A stretch of DNA of 15,144 nucleotides, taken from assembly GCA_910579285.1 (NCBI GenBank), contig CAJTTT010000034.1:1-15144 (forward strand), written 5' to 3'. This DNA is from an uncultured Lachnospiraceae bacterium. Its GTDB lineage: Bacteria; Bacillota; Clostridia; Lachnospirales; Lachnospiraceae. Positions 6,211 through 13,433 of this stretch are shown in pieces; within the stretch, counting starts at the first letter, position 1, and the number at the start of each line of letters is the position of its first letter. A program made the position numbers and the translations under genes. The notes below the pieces were generated by a model, which saw only the letters and a list, made by a program, of their open reading frames with translations, was not told the DNA's origin and ran no database searches.

Positions 6211-6558
6211 TCATGTCTGCCGGTGCAGCGTGAGTGTTACACGGTCTGCGCCCAGTTCGATGTCGGCGCGGTCTATCATCATGCCGACTAAGAGAAGCTG
6301 GCTGCTTTCGCCGGGATCGCCGCTGCCGGCCAGCTCCCAGTAGATATCGCCCATACCATCGTTCTTCTGGCCGTTCAGATAGTGATCCAGATGGGCGAGT
6401 TTTTCGGCAAAGGATGGATGGAAATCCGCTTCCAGACGGATTGTGACATGCTGCTTTTTCCGCTCGATCCGGGTGTCGATATAAGATGCCTCCAGCGCAA
6501 AGAAAAACATGGTCAGCTCCTCAACGATTTTAGCGGTCTTTTTTTCTTCATGTGTCAT
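6211..6558 (-). CDS. Small conserved-looking cytosolic protein of unknown function
   Basis: A 115-residue protein that I do not recognise. It has no signal peptide and no clear membrane helix. The N-terminal part is helical and charged (MTHEEKKTAKIVEEL, then MFFFALEAS), followed by strand-like alternating segments (HVTIRLEADFHP, ELAGSGDPGESS, RVTLTLHRQT), giving a compact alpha/beta appearance. It is translated downstream of the DUF1576 gene with a 23-nt gap, so the two form an operon and probably act together. The start at 6558 has GGAG 6 nt upstream; an in-frame ATG four codons earlier at 6570 has no such site. A longer open frame upstream in this register is only the shadow of the DUF1576 gene. 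Function: none can be assigned. Confidence 0.75.
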   Translation of the reverse strand: MTHEEKKTAKIVEELTMFFFALEASYIDTRIERKKQHVTIRLEADFHPSFAEKLAHLDHYLNGQKNDGMGDIYWELAGSGDPGESSQLLLVGMMIDRADIELGADRVTLTLHRQT

Positions 6559-6581
6559 GGTAATCTCCATTCCGCGCAAAA

Positions 6582-7868
6582 TCAGCGCTTTCTTTTTTGT
6601 TCCTTTTTGGTCTGATATCCTTTGATAAAACTTTCGAGAGCCGGTACCAGCACGATGGCAACCAGGCCGGTGGAAAAACCGTTGTTGTACAAATTCAGTC
6701 CGCCGTAGAGGGAGGACGAGCATACCGTCACTGCGGCGTGCAGCATACCGGCGATGATTCCGGCTCGAATGCCGAACTGTCCTGCAACGGGAGCCAGACC
6801 GACAGCAGATACGGCACCCATCTGGATGCCCGGTGTGGTGGGCTGCATGTGCGTCACAAAGGTGGAGAGAAGGACACCCGCCAGTACCGGCAGGTAATTT
6901 CTCGCGTGGACGCCGAAAGCGGCAAAGCCGAAGGCGGTCAGAACCGCGCCCACAACGGGGCCGGACAGATCGCCGCCGATCAGCAGGATATAGGTGGTGC
7001 ACAGCAGGCCGATGATTCCCATGTTAACCAGTGTGGCAGGCACGCCGTCCATCAGTACAAAGTCCGCTACCGCGCGGCCGGGATGCCGCATCAGTTTGAG
7101 GAGGGAGCGCAGGCAGTTTTTGTTCAGGAACAGACCGAAAAGCAGGGCGGCCGCAAAGTACAGGTAAAGTCCGATGAGCAGCCAGAGAGGCCTTCCGTAG
7201 CTCCAGATAAATACGCTGCTGCTTTCCAGGCTGAAGGACTGCAGGACACACATCATCACAAAGGCGAAAAGACCTCCGGCAAATCCCATGTTAAAAAGAT
7301 TGTAGCCCATGTGCATGGAGGCGGTATGTACGGAGAGCGGCGGCAGAACAAAGCCGGAAAAAATGCCAACAGCGATGGCAATTCCCAGATTGGCCGCAAA
7401 AGAGAACGGCAGAAGGTAAACAAGCTCCGTTACCATAGGGGCCAGACAGGAGCCGAAAAGGGCTGTGTAGATATAGCGGTTCATGCCCGAGCGGTGGAAT
7501 TTCGCATAGAGCCATGTTCCCAGCAGCATGGGGAGGACATTTATGGGATTTTTGCCGAAAAGGGCAAACCCTGCGTTGATAAAGAGGACAGCCATTGTGA
7601 GGCCTGTGAAGGGAATTTTCTGCAGGCGGATCAGAAGGATGGCCATACTCATTACCAGCCCGGCATTGAAGAAAGCCGCGCCGAAGCCGGCCAGCTCGAA
7701 ATAATCTGTCACAAGGGCGTCCCTGGTAAGCACAATGGTAACCATGCCGCGCAGGAGCTCATCCGGCGAAGCCAGAAGAAAGGCAGCCAGAAACAGGAGC
7801 AGGGCTGTTGCGGCGCTGAAGGCGTACATCTCTTTTCCGTCCAGCGCGTTTCGGATTTTTTCAGTCAT
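6582..7868 (-). CDS. DUF1576 family polytopic membrane protein
   Basis: A 428-residue, very hydrophobic protein with about ten or more membrane helices. It resembles the DUF1576 family, found mostly in Firmicutes and without assigned function. Recognisable segments include a cytosolic start (MTEKIRNALDGKE), LVTDYFELAGFGAAFFNAGLV (about 53-73), INAGFALFGKNPINVLPMLLG (about 98-118), the HTASMHMGYNLFNMGFAGG loop in the middle, and a second half with HMQPTTPGIQMGA and GLNLYNNGFSTGLVAI. The two NxGF-type motifs in the halves suggest an internal duplication, as in transporters. The start at 7868 has AGGAGGA about 8 nt upstream; an in-frame ATG at 7892 lies upstream of that site. A promoter is seen at 7907-7935. 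The substrate is unknown; a transport role is only inference. Confidence 0.87.
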   Translation of the reverse strand: MTEKIRNALDGKEMYAFSAATALLLFLAAFLLASPDELLRGMVTIVLTRDALVTDYFELAGFGAAFFNAGLVMSMAILLIRLQKIPFTGLTMAVLFINAGFALFGKNPINVLPMLLGTWLYAKFHRSGMNRYIYTALFGSCLAPMVTELVYLLPFSFAANLGIAIAVGIFSGFVLPPLSVHTASMHMGYNLFNMGFAGGLFAFVMMCVLQSFSLESSSVFIWSYGRPLWLLIGLYLYFAAALLFGLFLNKNCLRSLLKLMRHPGRAVADFVLMDGVPATLVNMGIIGLLCTTYILLIGGDLSGPVVGAVLTAFGFAAFGVHARNYLPVLAGVLLSTFVTHMQPTTPGIQMGAVSAVGLAPVAGQFGIRAGIIAGMLHAAVTVCSSSLYGGLNLYNNGFSTGLVAIVLVPALESFIKGYQTKKEQKRKR

Positions 7869-7906
7869 AGGCAGATCCTCCTGCAAGTGCAATGCAATCT
7901 ATTTCT

Positions 7907-7935
7907 ATCATAACAAGATATGCGGCGGGGGACAA
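7907..7935 (-). promoter_or_regulatory. Sigma-A promoter of the DUF1576 operon
   Basis: Read on the minus strand: TTGTCC (7935-7930), a 17-bp spacer and TATGAT (7912-7907). This gives a leader of about 30 nt before the start codon at 7868, containing AGGAGGA. Confidence 0.65.
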
Positions 7936-8047
7936 TGTGATCTTTGCCTTTTGCCGCAATTCCGTCAGCAGGCTCCTGACATAACAGGATTTTAACATAC
8001 ATATATTAGAATGAAAAGAACTGGTAAAGCGCGGCGGCGGAGGCTTA

Positions 8048-9151
8048 ATGAAACAGAACGGGGAATATAACAGGGGGTGGGGATGCAGAGGGACGGCCGT
8101 GAGGATCGGGGCGCTTTTGCTGCTTGTCCTCGGCTGCGTCTGCATTGCAGGGGAACTGACCGGGAAATGGCAGACACCCGTCTGGCAGGGAATCGGCGGT
8201 GAGCAGACAAAGGGGCAGGCGGTGGAGGTGACAGCCGACGGAAACTATATCAAGTGGGTGGAGTTCCATGTGACCGACGAGGCCCTTGCAGCGGCCTATG
8301 ACCTGGATGTGGAAACCTACAGGGATGAGGTCCACCTGAACTGGATCGAGCTTCTTTCCTATGTGGCGGCAAAGACTGGCGGAACGTTTGACAAGAGCAG
8401 TGTCCGCAAAATCCAGGAGACGGCGGAAAAGCTGAAAAGCGGCGACACAACGATGGACGAACTGACAGAGGGCATGGAGTATTACGATTATTATCTGGAG
8501 GCCTACACGGCGGTGCTCGGCGGCATGACGGGGGAGTTTACACTGGATGGCCGGCCCGTCTACGGACTGAAAGCCTTTTCACCCATAGCCAAAGGATTTG
8601 ACTACAGCCACTATGATGATTTCGGGTCTTCACGCAGCTACGGCTATGCCAGACCTCATCTGGGCCATGACATGATGGGGCTGATCGGCACGCCGATCAT
8701 CGCAGTGGAATCCGGCTATGTGGAGGCGCTTGGCTGGAACCAGTACGGCGGATGGCGTATCGGCATCCGAAGCTTCGATGGGAAACGCTACTATTATTAT
8801 GCCCACCTGCGCCAGAATTATCCTTACGCGGAAGGACTGAAGGAGGGCAGCGTTGTGACGGCTGGGGATGTGATCGGTTATATGGGGCATACGGGTTACA
8901 GCACGAAGGAAAATGTGAACAATATCAAGACCGTGCATCTGCACTGGGGCCTGCAGCTTATCTTTGACGAATCCCAGAAGGAGGGCAGCAATGAGATCTG
9001 GGTGGACTGCTATGCGCTTTCCAAGTTTCTCTGCCGTAATCGGTGTGAGGTGGAGAAAGTGGGGGATACCAGAGAGTGGAGGAGGGTTGTACCTATGACA
9101 GATCCGGCGGCGGATGCGTACAGGGAGAAAATAAAAACGCCTGTTCTGTAA
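8048..9151 (+). CDS. Membrane-anchored M23 family metallopeptidase
   Basis: A 367-residue zinc peptidase of the lysostaphin/LytM class, which cuts peptidoglycan cross-bridges or stem peptides. A short basic cytosolic tail is followed by one hydrophobic segment (about 19-36, GALLLLVLGCVCIAG), which is either a membrane anchor or an uncleaved signal. Residues about 60-165 form an acidic helical domain with no name I know. The M23 fold covers about 170-330: His204 and Asp208 in RPHLGHD, His253 in YYAHL, and His297 and His299 in HLHWG. All expected zinc and catalytic residues are present, so it should be active. GGAGG lies 5 nt before the ATG at 8048. The layout recalls SpoIIQ-type and cell-division M23 proteins of clostridia, but no sporulation gene is near to support that. 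It is divergent from the DUF1576 operon. Confidence 0.9.
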   Translation: MKQNGEYNRGWGCRGTAVRIGALLLLVLGCVCIAGELTGKWQTPVWQGIGGEQTKGQAVEVTADGNYIKWVEFHVTDEALAAAYDLDVETYRDEVHLNWIELLSYVAAKTGGTFDKSSVRKIQETAEKLKSGDTTMDELTEGMEYYDYYLEAYTAVLGGMTGEFTLDGRPVYGLKAFSPIAKGFDYSHYDDFGSSRSYGYARPHLGHDMMGLIGTPIIAVESGYVEALGWNQYGGWRIGIRSFDGKRYYYYAHLRQNYPYAEGLKEGSVVTAGDVIGYMGHTGYSTKENVNNIKTVHLHWGLQLIFDESQKEGSNEIWVDCYALSKFLCRNRCEVEKVGDTREWRRVVPMTDPAADAYREKIKTPVL

Positions 9152-9201
9152 GGATGTTAGCAAAATGCACGAAAAATAACCCGGAACAGTAAAATAAATT
9201 G

Positions 9202-9230
9202 TTGAAAGTAAGTAAAAATTCAGATATACT
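9202..9230 (+). promoter_or_regulatory. Sigma-A promoter of the chemotaxis receptor gene
   Basis: TTGAAA (9202-9207), a 17-bp spacer and TATACT (9225-9230), which leaves a leader of roughly 60 nt. There is no obvious sigma-28 type motility promoter in the same interval. Confidence 0.7.
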
Positions 9231-9298
9231 TTATTATAAAGCTATTTATTATATACATATGCTTTTGGTAACTGAAGACGGGTTATAGGAGAAGAATT

Positions 9299-10993
9299 AT
9301 GGGGAAAAGGGAAAACGGAGCATTAGAAAAAAGAAGTCAGGCAGCGCAGTTGAAAGCGCTGGTGCATCAGGCGCTGGTTTCGGTGGCAGTGGGAGGGGTT
9401 CTGCTGCTCGGATTTATCTTTTTTAATATCTGCATGTCCAATATATTCAGTGCACAGGTGAACACAGCTGTGGCTTTGAACCAGTACAGGACTGCTTCCA
9501 AGACGCTGACTTACGATATACAGTCCTATGCTGTCACGGGGGATCAGAGATATTATGACGGTTATATGAAAGAGCTGAACGAGGACAAAAACAGGGAGCA
9601 GGCGATTGCCGCGTTGGAGGGCTGCGGACTCAAGGAGTCGGAATGGACGAGCTTAAACCAGATCGCCGCCATGTCCAATGAGCTTGTACCGCTGGAGGAG
9701 CAGGCGATTGCCCATGTGCAGGCAGGCGACCTCGAGGCGGCGCAGGCATGTGTGTTCAGTGCACAGTACGGAAATTCTGTAGACCAGATCAACGAGCAGA
9801 CGGATGAGACAATCCGGGAAATTCTGGACAGGAAAGAGAGCAGGCAGACCGGACTGAAAATTTTCCAGTATCTGTTTGAGATTCTGTTTGCGCTGTCGTT
9901 TTTGTATCTTGTGAAAGAGTTTATCAGAACGATCAGATTTTCAGAAAAAGAACTGCTTGAGCCGATTCTGAAGGTGTCGGACCAGATGGCGGTGCTTGCA
10001 GGCGGAGAATTTCATGTGGAGCTTGATATGGAGGCGGATGAGAGCGAGGTCGGAAAAATGGTGGCGGCCATCGCTTTTATGAAGAGAAACCTGCTCGGTA
10101 TGATCCAGGAAATTACCCAGACGCTGGAACAGATGGGGAACGGAAACTATCGGATTGAGATCAAACAGGACTATGTAGGTGAGTTTGTGTCGATCAAGGA
10201 TTCGCTTTTGCAGATCGCGGAGAAGATGAGAGACACGCTCAGGACAATCCGCAATGTTTCGGGACAGATTGACAGCGGTTCGGAGCAGCTTGCGTTCGCG
10301 GCGCAGGATCTGGCTGAAAACTGCACGCTGCAGGCAGCCCAGGTATCGGAACTGATGACTGCCTTTGACGCCATGACAAAGAGTATGGAAGTGAACGCAC
10401 GCGAGGCGGAGGCATCTGCCAGCATGGCTTCATCGGCCGGCGCAACGCTTGCGAAGGGCAATGAAAAGCTGCAGGAGTTAAAGGGGTCTATCCAGGAGAT
10501 CGGCCGGTGCTCCGAGCAGATCGGTACGATCATTGAGGCGATTGAAGACATTGCATCCCAGACAAATCTGCTGGCCCTGAATGCAGCGATTGAGGCGGCG
10601 AGAGCGGGAGAGGCCGGAAAAGGATTTGCCGTTGTGGCGGAGCAGGTGAAAAATCTGGCCAATGAATCAGCGAATGCGGCAGGCAGGACGACAGAGCTGA
10701 TTGAAACCACGGTTTCGGTGATGGACAAGAGTATTGCCATTGCGGAGGAGACGGAGGCCAACATGAATCAGGTTATGTCTGACGCAAAAGAGGCCACCGA
10801 GAAGATGGGACAGATCGAACAGATCCTGAAGAGAGATACCCAGCGGATGCAGGAACTGAATGTAAATGTAACGCAGGTTTCTTCCGCGGTCGACAACAAT
10901 TCGGCTACCTCGGAGGAGACGGCGGCTGTCAGCACGGAACAGAAGTCGCAGGTGGAGACGATGGTAGAAATGATGGATCGGTTTGAGATATAA
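9299..10993 (+). CDS. Methyl-accepting chemotaxis protein
   Basis: A 564-residue transmembrane chemoreceptor that would signal through CheW and CheA. Membrane helix 1 is at about 29-46. An external helical domain of about 140 residues follows, with a TGDQRYYDGYMKEL segment like other four-helix-bundle sensor domains. Membrane helix 2 is at about 189-206, then a HAMP-like linker (about 215-290) and the long cytoplasmic coiled coil. The highly conserved hairpin tip lies at 421-450 (QTNLLALNAAIEAARAGE, then GKGFAVVAEQV). Glu/Gln pairs suited to methylation flank it. The C-terminus ends in RFEI without a CheR-docking pentapeptide. AGGAGA lies about 10 nt before the start. It stands alone, with no che or flagellar genes around, and its ligand is unknown. 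No clear terminator follows. Confidence 0.94.
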   Translation: MGKRENGALEKRSQAAQLKALVHQALVSVAVGGVLLLGFIFFNICMSNIFSAQVNTAVALNQYRTASKTLTYDIQSYAVTGDQRYYDGYMKELNEDKNREQAIAALEGCGLKESEWTSLNQIAAMSNELVPLEEQAIAHVQAGDLEAAQACVFSAQYGNSVDQINEQTDETIREILDRKESRQTGLKIFQYLFEILFALSFLYLVKEFIRTIRFSEKELLEPILKVSDQMAVLAGGEFHVELDMEADESEVGKMVAAIAFMKRNLLGMIQEITQTLEQMGNGNYRIEIKQDYVGEFVSIKDSLLQIAEKMRDTLRTIRNVSGQIDSGSEQLAFAAQDLAENCTLQAAQVSELMTAFDAMTKSMEVNAREAEASASMASSAGATLAKGNEKLQELKGSIQEIGRCSEQIGTIIEAIEDIASQTNLLALNAAIEAARAGEAGKGFAVVAEQVKNLANESANAAGRTTELIETTVSVMDKSIAIAEETEANMNQVMSDAKEATEKMGQIEQILKRDTQRMQELNVNVTQVSSAVDNNSATSEETAAVSTEQKSQVETMVEMMDRFEI

Positions 10994-11079
10994 AAAGGCG
11001 CAGGCGGGGCAGTCTGTGCGGCAGGAATGACGGCATCTCTTTCTATCGAATAAGGGGTGCCTGTCTGCCGGAAAGTGGA

Positions 11080-11108
11080 TTGCAAAAACGAAAACCCTAT
11101 GATACAAT
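11080..11108 (+). promoter_or_regulatory. Sigma-A promoter of the butyrate operon
   Basis: TTGCAA (11080-11085), a 17-bp spacer and TACAAT (11103-11108). Transcription should begin near 11115, giving a leader of about 90 nt before thl. Confidence 0.8.
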
Positions 11109-11122
11109 AGTAACGGCGAACA

Positions 11123-11140
11123 ATGACAAAAAAATAACAA
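11123..11140 (+). promoter_or_regulatory. Candidate Rex operator at the thl promoter
   Basis: ATGACA-N6-TAACAA compared with the Rex consensus TTGTTA-N6-TAACAA: the right half is perfect and the left half matches 3 of 6. It lies just after the predicted transcription start, where a bound repressor would block initiation. Rex is the NADH/NAD+ sensor that controls butyrate-pathway genes in several clostridia. The assignment is weak on sequence alone. Confidence 0.3.
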
Positions 11141-11148
11141 TCGTCGGC

Positions 11149-11170
11149 AAGCCTTGAATACAGGGCTTTT
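11149..11170 (+). promoter_or_regulatory. Stem-loop in the thl leader
   Basis: AAGCCTTG (11149-11156) pairs with CAGGGCTT (11161-11168), 8 bp including one G-U, around an AATA loop, with two more T residues behind. It lies about 35 nt before the thl start. It could be a weak attenuator or a 5' stabiliser. Confidence 0.4.
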
Positions 11171-11205
11171 CACTAAAAAAATATCACAAAATGGAGGAGA
11201 AGAAA

Positions 11206-12387
11206 ATGGCAAAAAAAGTTGTTTTGGCAGGCGCCTGCCGTACGGCAATCGGCACGATGGGCGGGGGCTTGAGCACCACACCGGCAGCAGATCTTGGAGC
11301 AGTCGTAATTAAAGAGGCTTTGAACAGGGCAGGAGTGTCTCCTGACCAGGTGGATCAGGTGTACATGGGTTGTGTTATTCAGGCGGGACAGGGCCAGAAC
11401 GTGGCTCGCCAGGCCTCCATTAAAGCAGGGCTTCCCAACGAGGTTCCGGCAGTTACCATCAACGTGGTCTGCGGTTCCGGCTTAAACTGTGTGAACATGG
11501 CTGCACAGATGATTCAGGCGGGCGATGCTGACATCGTTGTTGCAGGCGGTATGGAGAACATGTCTATGGCTCCTTATGCGGTTATGCAGGGACGTTACGG
11601 TTACAGAATGAACAACGGCACGCTGGTTGACACTATGGTGAACGATGCGCTGTGGGATGCTTTCAATAATTATCATATGATTATGACTGCTGATAATATC
11701 TGCAGAGAGTGGGGCCTTACCCGCGAGGAGCTGGATGAGTTTGCATTAAAGAGCCAGACGAAGGCTGAGGCGGCACAGAAGAGCGGCGCATTCGACAAAG
11801 AGATCGTTCCCGTTATGGTGAAGAAGAAAAAAGAGATGGTTGAGTTCAAGGTTGACGAGGGACCGAGACCGGGATCTACCATCGAGGGCCTGCAGAAACT
11901 CCGCGCCATCAATCCCGACGGCTTCGTGACAGCAGGAAACGCTTCCGGCATCAACGACGGTGCGGCTGCCATCGTGGTGATGAGCGAGGAGAAGGCGAAA
12001 GAACTTGGCGTTACGCCTATGGCTACCTTCGTAGCGGGCGCACTTGCAGGCTGCAGACCTGAAGTTATGGGTATCGGTCCTGTTCCGGCTACAAAGAAGG
12101 TTATGGAGAAGGCTGGCTATAAGATTGAAGATTTCGATATCATTGAGGCAAACGAGGCGTTTGCTGCACAGTCCGTAGCAGTGGGCAAGGAGCTTGGCAT
12201 CGACGTAGACAAGCAGCTTAACCCCAACGGCGGCGCGATTGCACTCGGCCACCCGGTAGGCGCTTCCGGCGCGCGTATCCTTGTAACCCTGCTTCACGAG
12301 ATGCAGGCGAAGGGCGCGAAGAAGGGTCTGGCTACGCTGTGTATCGGCGGCGGCATGGGCTGCGCTACCATCGTAGAAATGGACTAA
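11206..12387 (+). CDS. thl: Acetyl-CoA acetyltransferase (thiolase)
   Basis: A 393-residue biosynthetic thiolase that condenses two acetyl-CoA into acetoacetyl-CoA, the first step of butyrate formation in the cytosol. Active-site residues lie where the family has them: Cys89 (NVVCGSG) forms the acyl-enzyme, His349 is in ALGHPVGASG, and Cys379 is in CIGGGMGCA. The NEAF motif is at about 316-319. The ATG at 11206 is preferred because GGAGGAG lies 6 nt upstream and the product then begins MAKKVVLAGACRTAIG as relatives do; an in-frame ATG at 11191 overlaps that ribosome site. It is the first gene of the operon, with promoter, leader stem-loop and possible Rex site before it, and a 231-nt structured gap before crt. 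Confidence 0.96.
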   Translation: MAKKVVLAGACRTAIGTMGGGLSTTPAADLGAVVIKEALNRAGVSPDQVDQVYMGCVIQAGQGQNVARQASIKAGLPNEVPAVTINVVCGSGLNCVNMAAQMIQAGDADIVVAGGMENMSMAPYAVMQGRYGYRMNNGTLVDTMVNDALWDAFNNYHMIMTADNICREWGLTREELDEFALKSQTKAEAAQKSGAFDKEIVPVMVKKKKEMVEFKVDEGPRPGSTIEGLQKLRAINPDGFVTAGNASGINDGAAAIVVMSEEKAKELGVTPMATFVAGALAGCRPEVMGIGPVPATKKVMEKAGYKIEDFDIIEANEAFAAQSVAVGKELGIDVDKQLNPNGGAIALGHPVGASGARILVTLLHEMQAKGAKKGLATLCIGGGMGCATIVEMD

Positions 12388-12390
12388 AGT

Positions 12391-12585
12391 CAGGGCGAAA
12401 CGCTGCTAAAATTGTTGGAACTGTACAAACAGTATAATCAACGCAGACGCGCTTGCGCTCCATTCCAAACGTAGCGGTACTAGGCTCGAAAGTACCTCGC
12501 CAAGTACCGACGTTTTCCAAGGGTCTGCTTATGGTTATACTGTTTGCACAATGTGCGTAGCAATGTGAAGCGTTTCGTTGTTCTG
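12391..12585. repeat. Long inverted-repeat element between thl and crt
   Basis: Most of the 231-nt gap folds on itself. Outer to inner pairs: CAG/CTG (12391-12393 with 12583-12585); CGAAACGCT with AGCGTTTCG (12396-12404, 12569-12577); ATTG/CAAT (12411-12414, 12561-12564); a 16-position stem with one mismatch (12422-12437 with 12535-12550); GCAGAC/GTCTGC (12443-12448, 12523-12528); and AAACGT-AG-CGGTACT (12467-12481) with 12503-12515. GGTACT at 12476-12481 can pair instead with AGTACC at 12491-12496. It may be a mobile-repeat relic or an RNA element tuning expression between thl and crt. Confidence 0.7.
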
Positions 12586-12618
12586 CAAAAATGCAAAAAT
12601 AAAAAGGAGATACATACA

Positions 12619-13404
12619 ATGGAATTTGTATTATATGAAGTGAAAGGGCAGGTTGGTGTGATCACGATCAACCGCGAGAAGGCGTTAAATGCGCTTAACT
12701 CTGCTGTTCTGGACGAACTGAACGCAACCCTTGACGGCGTGGATCAAAATGAAGTGAGATGTCTGATCCTGACCGGCGCAGGCGAGAAGTCTTTTGTGGC
12801 AGGCGCAGATATCGGCGAGATGAGCACGCTCACCAAGGCGGAGGGCGAGGCTTTCGGCAAGAAGGGCAACGATGTGTTCCGTAAGCTGGAGACATTCCCG
12901 ATCCCTGTGATCGCTGCGGTTAACGGTTTTGCGCTTGGCGGCGGCTGCGAGATTTCCATGAGCTGTGATATCAGAATCTGTTCTGAGAATGCGGTGTTCG
13001 GACAGCCCGAGGTGGGTCTTGGCATCACCCCCGGTTTTGGCGGCACGCAGAGACTGGCGAGAATCGTTGGTCCTGGCATGGCGAAGCAGATGATCTACAC
13101 GGCGAGAAATATCAAGGCGGATGAAGCTCTCAGAATCGGTCTGGTAAATGCGGTTTATCCCCAGGCAGAGCTGATGGCGGCTGCGGAGAAGATGGCTGCA
13201 GGCATTGCAAAGAACGCGCCTATCGCAGTCCGCAACTGCAAGAAGGCAATCAACGACGGCCTTGAGGTAAATATGGATGAGGCGATCGTGATTGAGGAGA
13301 AGCTCTTTGGTGACTGCTTCGAGACGGAGGATCAGAAGTACGGCATGGCATTCTTCCTTGACAAGAACAAGGAGAAGGTGAAAGAGCCGTTTAAGAATTG
13401 CTAA
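12619..13404 (+). CDS. crt: Crotonase (short-chain enoyl-CoA hydratase)
   Basis: A 261-residue crotonase that dehydrates (S)-3-hydroxybutyryl-CoA to crotonyl-CoA. The oxyanion-hole and catalytic regions are intact: AGADI at about 62-66, GGGCE with Glu111, and GQPEVGLGITPGFGGTQRL with Glu131, the two glutamates that handle water in hydratases. The C-terminal helix ends FFLDKNKEKVKEPFKNC, as in short-chain crotonases. The ATG at 12619 (MEFVLYEVKG) has AAAGGAGA about 9 nt upstream. An in-frame ATG at 12544 would start inside the long inverted repeat and add 25 residues unlike the family, so it is rejected. hbd follows after 29 nt with its own AAGGAGG. Confidence 0.96.
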   Translation: MEFVLYEVKGQVGVITINREKALNALNSAVLDELNATLDGVDQNEVRCLILTGAGEKSFVAGADIGEMSTLTKAEGEAFGKKGNDVFRKLETFPIPVIAAVNGFALGGGCEISMSCDIRICSENAVFGQPEVGLGITPGFGGTQRLARIVGPGMAKQMIYTARNIKADEALRIGLVNAVYPQAELMAAAEKMAAGIAKNAPIAVRNCKKAINDGLEVNMDEAIVIEEKLFGDCFETEDQKYGMAFFLDKNKEKVKEPFKNC

Positions 13405-13433
13405 AAAAATTAAATTTATAAGGAGGAACTACA

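Noticed and set aside
6597..7913. 438-residue open frame on the plus strand opposite the DUF1576 gene
   Set aside because: Its composition (Gln, His, Gly, Arg-rich with no domain pattern) is that of an antisense shadow. The minus strand encodes a clear membrane protein with promoter and ribosome site.
10171..10764. 197-residue minus-strand frame inside the chemoreceptor gene
   Set aside because: It is a shadow of the repetitive Ala/Glu-rich coiled-coil coding sequence.
10994..11079. Terminator after the chemoreceptor gene
   Set aside because: Only a 6-bp CGGCAG/CTGCCG match with a loop of more than 30 nt and no T-run; not convincing.
12412..12428. Rex-like site TTGTT…ACAA before crt
   Set aside because: The half-sites are one base out of register for the Rex consensus, and the sequence is better explained as part of the long inverted repeat.
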